64,000 nt of DNA, taken from NCBI RefSeq assembly GCF_900106665.1, contig NZ_FNNA01000001.1, positions 434,001 to 498,000 on the forward strand. The letters are read 5' to 3'. Position 1 is the first letter of the stretch, and each line of letters starts with the position of its first letter. The translations under genes and the position numbers were made by a program. The DNA is from Paracoccus sanguinis (lineage in GTDB: Bacteria > Pseudomonadota > Alphaproteobacteria > Rhodobacterales > Rhodobacteraceae). The notes beneath the pieces are model-generated. The model was not told where the DNA came from and searched no databases. It saw only the letters and a list, made by a program, of their open reading frames with translations. Positions 60,580 through 64,000 of this stretch are shown piece by piece.

Positions 60580-61437
60580 ATGCTCGATGCCCAGGTCCTG
60601 ACCCCTCTGCCGACCGCCCCCCGCCCCGTGCGCCACCAGCGCAGCCACGGGCGCGCGCGCGTGGCGCTGGAGGGCGGGCGCATTGCGGCGCTCGCGCAGT
60701 CCGGGTCGGCCAAGGCGATGCTGCACCTGCCGCCCGCGACCGAGACGCCGCAGGTCGTGTTCCTCAACACCTCGGGCGGGCTGACGGCGGGGGACCGCCT
60801 CGCCTTTGCGCTCGACCTCGCCGACGGCCGCGCCACCGCCACCACCCAGACCGCCGAGCGCGCCTATCGCGCCGAGGGCGGCCGCGCCGCGGTCGAGGTG
60901 ACGCTCAGCGCCGGTCCCGGCGCCCGCCTCGACTGGCTGCCGCAAGAGACGATCCTGTTCGACGGCGCGGCGCTCGACCGGCACACGCGCGTCGACCTCG
61001 CCCGCGACGCGCGTTTCCTCGGGATCGAGACCATCGTCCTCGGCCGGGCGGCGATGGGCGAGACGGTCGCCACCCTCTCGCTGACCGACCGGCGCGAGAT
61101 CCGCCGCGGCGGCGCGCCGCTGCTCATCGACCCGCTGCGGCTCGACAGCGCCGCGCTGGCGCGGGGCGGCCAGCCGGCGCTGCTGGCCGGCGCACGGGCC
61201 TTCGCCACGCTGATCCTCGCCGCGCCGGGGGCCGAGGACGCGCTCGCCCCCGTCCGCGCGGCGCTGACCGAACCCGGCGTCACCGCCGCCGCGACCGGCT
61301 GGGACGGGCGGCTGATCCTGCGCGCCCACGCCCCCGACGCCTGGCCGCTGCGCCACCAGCTCGCCCGGATCGTCGCGCTGCTGCGCCCCGAACCCCTGCC
61401 CCGCTGCTGGCAATTCACCCCCGAGAGGGCCGCATGA
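60580..61437 (+). CDS. ureD: urease accessory protein UreD
   Basis: 285 aa. UreD with UreF and UreG delivers nickel to apo-urease. Typical segments: [78 protein letters not shown]. It is the first gene of the urease cluster in this window and overlaps ureA by 4 nt (ATGA). The start at 60580 is the first ATG with conserved sequence following. Confidence 0.95.
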   Translation: MLDAQVLTPLPTAPRPVRHQRSHGRARVALEGGRIAALAQSGSAKAMLHLPPATETPQVVFLNTSGGLTAGDRLAFALDLADGRATATTQTAERAYRAEGGRAAVEVTLSAGPGARLDWLPQETILFDGAALDRHTRVDLARDARFLGIETIVLGRAAMGETVATLSLTDRREIRRGGAPLLIDPLRLDSAALARGGQPALLAGARAFATLILAAPGAEDALAPVRAALTEPGVTAAATGWDGRLILRAHAPDAWPLRHQLARIVALLRPEPLPRCWQFTPERAA

Positions 61438-61736
61438 ACCTGACCCCCCGCGAAAAGGACAAGCTGCTCGTCGCCATGGCGGCGATGGTGGCGCGCAACC
61501 GCCTTGCCCGCGGCGTCCGGCTGAACCACCCCGAGGCCATCGCGCTGATCGCCGATTTCGTCGTCGAGGGCGCCCGCGACGGCCGCAGCGTCGCCGAGCT
61601 GATGGAGGCCGGCGCCCAGGTCGTCCGCGCCGAGGACTGCATGGAGGGCATCCCCGCGATGATCGAGACCGTGCAGGTCGAGGCCACATTCCCCGACGGC
61701 ACCAAGCTCGTCACCGTCCACCACCCGATCCGCTAG
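61434..61736 (+). CDS. ureA: urease gamma subunit
   Basis: 100 aa, the standard gamma subunit size. Start [43 protein letters not shown] is the family hallmark, and [28 protein letters not shown] closes it. Translationally coupled to ureD. Followed after 9 bp by ureJ, then ureB and ureC. Confidence 0.98.
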   Translation: MNLTPREKDKLLVAMAAMVARNRLARGVRLNHPEAIALIADFVVEGARDGRSVAELMEAGAQVVRAEDCMEGIPAMIETVQVEATFPDGTKLVTVHHPIR

Positions 61737-61745
61737 GAGCCGCCG

Positions 61746-62309
61746 ATGCGCCTGCCCCCTCTCGCCGCCCTCTCGCTCGCTGCGCTGACCCTGCCCGGCG
61801 CCGCGCTCGCCCATCCCGGCCACCCGCTCGGCGGGCTGGCCGGGGGGGTCGCGCATCCGATTGGCGGGGCCGACCACGTGCTCGCCATGGTCGCGCTGGG
61901 TGCGCTGGCGGCGCAGACCGGCGGGCGGGCGGTCTGGGCGCTGCCTGCCGGGTTCGTCGCGGCGATGCTGGCGGGCGGGGCGGCGGGGGCGGCGGGGCTG
62001 CCGTTTCCGGCGGTCGAGCCGCTGATCCTCGCCTCGGTCATCGTGCTGGCCGCGCTGGTCGCGCTTGCGGTGCGGCTGCCGCGCGCCGCGCTCATCGCCA
62101 TGAGCGCGGTCTTCGGCGCCGCCCACGGCTGGGCGCACGGGGCCGAGGGGCCGGCGACCGGCCTCGCCGCCTATGCCGCCGGGTTCGCGGCGGCGACGGC
62201 GGCGCTGCACCTCGCGGGCATCCTCGCCGCGCGGCTGCTGCCGCGGCTCTCGACCCGGATCGTGGGCGGGGCGACCGCGCTCGCCGGCGTCGCGCTGGCG
62301 GTGGCCTGA
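61746..62309 (+). CDS. ureJ: HupE/UreJ family nickel-related membrane protein
   Basis: 187 aa with a signal-like first helix and about six further hydrophobic helices. The His-rich segment [27 protein letters not shown] and the later [13 protein letters not shown] are the metal-binding signatures of HupE/UreJ proteins, thought to move or bind nickel. It lies between ureA and ureB, an arrangement seen in Rhodobacteraceae urease operons, and probably supports nickel supply. Confidence 0.9.
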   Translation: MRLPPLAALSLAALTLPGAALAHPGHPLGGLAGGVAHPIGGADHVLAMVALGALAAQTGGRAVWALPAGFVAAMLAGGAAGAAGLPFPAVEPLILASVIVLAALVALAVRLPRAALIAMSAVFGAAHGWAHGAEGPATGLAAYAAGFAAATAALHLAGILAARLLPRLSTRIVGGATALAGVALAVA

Positions 62310-62310
62310 C

Positions 62311-62616
62311 ATGATCCCCGGCGAGATCCTCCCCGCGCCCGGCACGCTGACGCTGAACGCCGACCGCCCGGCGCTGACGCTGATGGTCGCCAACACCGGC
62401 GACCGCCCGGTGCAGGTCGGCAGCCACTACCACTTCGCCGAGACGAACCCCGGCCTCGACTTCGACCGCGCCGCAGCGCGGGGGATGCGCCTCGACATCC
62501 CCGCCGGCACCGCCATCCGGTTCGAGCCGGGGCAGCGCCGCGAGGTGCAGCTCGTGCCGTTCGGCGGCGCGCGGCAGGTCTGGGGCTTCAACGGCCAGAT
62601 CATGGGGGCGCTCTAG
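62311..62616 (+). CDS. ureB: urease beta subunit
   Basis: 101 aa. ATG 62311 starts [20 protein letters not shown]; family segments [46 protein letters not shown] and [19 protein letters not shown] are intact. It is one base after the ureJ stop, and ureC follows directly. Confidence 0.98.
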   Translation: MIPGEILPAPGTLTLNADRPALTLMVANTGDRPVQVGSHYHFAETNPGLDFDRAAARGMRLDIPAGTAIRFEPGQRREVQLVPFGGARQVWGFNGQIMGAL

Positions 62617-64000
62617 ATGTCGGTCGAGATCGCCCGCCGCGACTATGCCGCGATGTTCGGCCCGACCACCGGCGACCGGGTGCGGCTGGGCGACACCGCG
62701 CTGGTGATCGAGGTCGAGCGCGACCTGACCCTCTACGGCGAAGAGGTGAAGTTCGGCGGCGGCAAGGTCATCCGCGACGGCATGGGCCAGTCGCAGGCGA
62801 CGCGCGCCGAGGGCGCGGTCGACACGGTCATCACCAACGCGCTGATCCTCGACTGGACCGGCGTCACCAAGGCCGACATCGGCCTGCGCGACGGCCGCAT
62901 CGCCGCCATCGGCAAGGCCGGCAACCCCGACACCCAGCCGGGCGTCACCATCGTCATCGGCCCCGGCACCGAGGTCATCGCCGCCGAGGGCCGCATCGTC
63001 ACCGCCGGCGGCATCGACTGCCACATCCATTTCATCTGCCCCCAGCAGGTGGACGAGGCGCTGGCCTCGGGCGTCACCACGCTGATCGGCGGCGGCACGG
63101 GCCCCGCGCACGGCACGCTCGCCACCACCTGCACGCCGGGGCCGTGGCACATCCGCCGGATGCTCGAGGCCGCCGACAGCCTGCCCGTCAACATCGGCCT
63201 CGCCGGCAAGGGCAACGCCAGCCGCCCCGCGGCGCTGGTCGAGATGGTCCGGGCCGGGGTCTGCGCGCTCAAGCTGCACGAGGACTGGGGCACCACCCCC
63301 GCCGCCATCGACTGCTGCCTGACGGTGGCCGAGCGTCACGACGTGCAGGTGATGATCCACACCGACACGCTGAACGAAAGCGGCTTCGTCGAAAACACCC
63401 TCGCCGCCATCGCCGGGCGCACCATCCACGCCTATCACACCGAGGGCGCGGGCGGCGGCCATGCCCCCGACATCATCCGCGTGGTCGGCGCGCAGAACGT
63501 CATCCCGTCCTCGACCAACCCGACCCGGCCCTACACCGTCAACACCATCGAGGAACACCTCGACATGCTGATGGTCTGCCACCACCTCGACCGCCGCATC
63601 CCCGAGGACGTGGCCTTCGCCGAAAGCCGCATCCGGCGCGAGACGATCGCCGCCGAGGACATTTTGCACGACCTCGGTGCCTTCTCGATCATCTCGTCGG
63701 ACAGCCAGGCGATGGGCCGGGTGGGCGAGGTGGTGACCCGGACCTGGCAGACGGCGCACAAGATGCGCGTTCAGCGCGGCCGGCTCGACGGCGAGACGGG
63801 CGAGAACGACAACCTGCGCGCCCGCCGCTACGTGGCGAAATACACCATCAACCCGGCGGTCGCGCACGGGATCAGCGCCCACGCCGGCAGCGTCGAGCCG
63901 GGCAAGCGCGCCGACCTGGTGATCTGGCACCCCGCCTTCTTCGGCGCCAAGCCCGAGATGGTGCTGGTCGGCGGCCAGATCGCCGCGGCGCAGATGGGGG
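62617..64000 (+). CDS. ureC: urease alpha subunit (cut by window end)
   Basis: The first 461 codons of about 570 are present; the frame remains open at the window edge. Urease hydrolyses urea to ammonia and carbamate. Nickel-centre features are present: the HIHFICPQQ histidines, the carbamylated lysine in [16 protein letters not shown], the [14 protein letters not shown] and [15 protein letters not shown] histidines and the mobile-flap region [36 protein letters not shown], followed by [15 protein letters not shown] with the metal-binding Asp. The ATG at 62617 abuts the ureB stop. Confidence 0.97.
   Translation, partial: MSVEIARRDYAAMFGPTTGDRVRLGDTALVIEVERDLTLYGEEVKFGGGKVIRDGMGQSQATRAEGAVDTVITNALILDWTGVTKADIGLRDGRIAAIGKAGNPDTQPGVTIVIGPGTEVIAAEGRIVTAGGIDCHIHFICPQQVDEALASGVTTLIGGGTGPAHGTLATTCTPGPWHIRRMLEAADSLPVNIGLAGKGNASRPAALVEMVRAGVCALKLHEDWGTTPAAIDCCLTVAERHDVQVMIHTDTLNESGFVENTLAAIAGRTIHAYHTEGAGGGHAPDIIRVVGAQNVIPSSTNPTRPYTVNTIEEHLDMLMVCHHLDRRIPEDVAFAESRIRRETIAAEDILHDLGAFSIISSDSQAMGRVGEVVTRTWQTAHKMRVQRGRLDGETGENDNLRARRYVAKYTINPAVAHGISAHAGSVEPGKRADLVIWHPAFFGAKPEMVLVGGQIAAAQMG

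Overview
The window is high-GC alphaproteobacterial chromosome, most likely from the Rhodobacterales/Rhodobacteraceae. Supporting signs are the dnaA-dnaN-recF block next to rpsT and mutM, FlaF/FlbT flagellin control, the CckA kinase with CtrA-type boxes (TTAA-N7-TTAAC), LexA boxes of the alphaproteobacterial GTTC-N7-GTTC form, the sufBCD-sufS operon with Yip1-like genes, and the recA-alaS pair. No tRNA, rRNA, CRISPR array, prophage or intact insertion sequence is visible.

Layout. (1) 1-11.5 kb is replication and repair core: recO, adenine deaminase, recF, dnaN, dnaA, rpsT, an enoyl-CoA hydratase, mutM, and the ubiquinone genes ubiE and ubiB. (2) 11.8-18.4 kb is a partial flagellar module: a DUF1217 gene, flbT, flaF, flagellin, a FlgN-like chaperone and a FlgJ-like rod-binding protein on the minus strand, with fliK and flgD divergent. 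About 1 kb of gene-free sequence follows. (3) 19.4-26.4 kb has carB, then an AT-richer two-gene insert (DUF262 protein plus HEPN protein, a candidate defence or toxin module), then an orphan BrnA-like gene divergent from aroC. The space between those two holds a CtrA box and four phased LexA half-sites. (4) 26.4-33.5 kb has a CMD/AhpD-like gene, a class II amidotransferase, DUF1330, alaS, recA with its SOS box, and an RsmB-type methyltransferase. (5) 33.5-39.5 kb has cckA, a CHASE-domain HWE/HisKA_2 kinase, about 0.9 kb without genes, and a lytic transglycosylase. (6) 39.6-48.2 kb is one tightly packed minus-strand run: coaBC, cysteine desulfurase, sufB, sufC, sufD, two Yip1-like genes, sufS. 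A 7-bp tandem repeat lies upstream of coaBC. (7) 48.5-60.4 kb has comM, gshB, yraN and rsmI on the minus strand, a divergent LpoA-like lipoprotein gene with glnD and murJ, a rhomboid relative that has lost its catalytic residues, and trpS. (8) 60.6-64 kb is the start of a urease operon (ureD, ureA, ureJ/hupE, ureB and ureC, the last cut by the window end).

The regulatory sites form a common theme. Two perfect CtrA boxes (before cckA and before the BrnA-like gene) and three near-matches (recA/rsmB gap, the transglycosylase gene, comM) occur together with LexA sites at recA and at the BrnA-like/aroC gap. This suggests that the cell-cycle kinase pathway, DNA repair, DNA uptake and motility are linked here. 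The sites were found by eye and have not been scored statistically.
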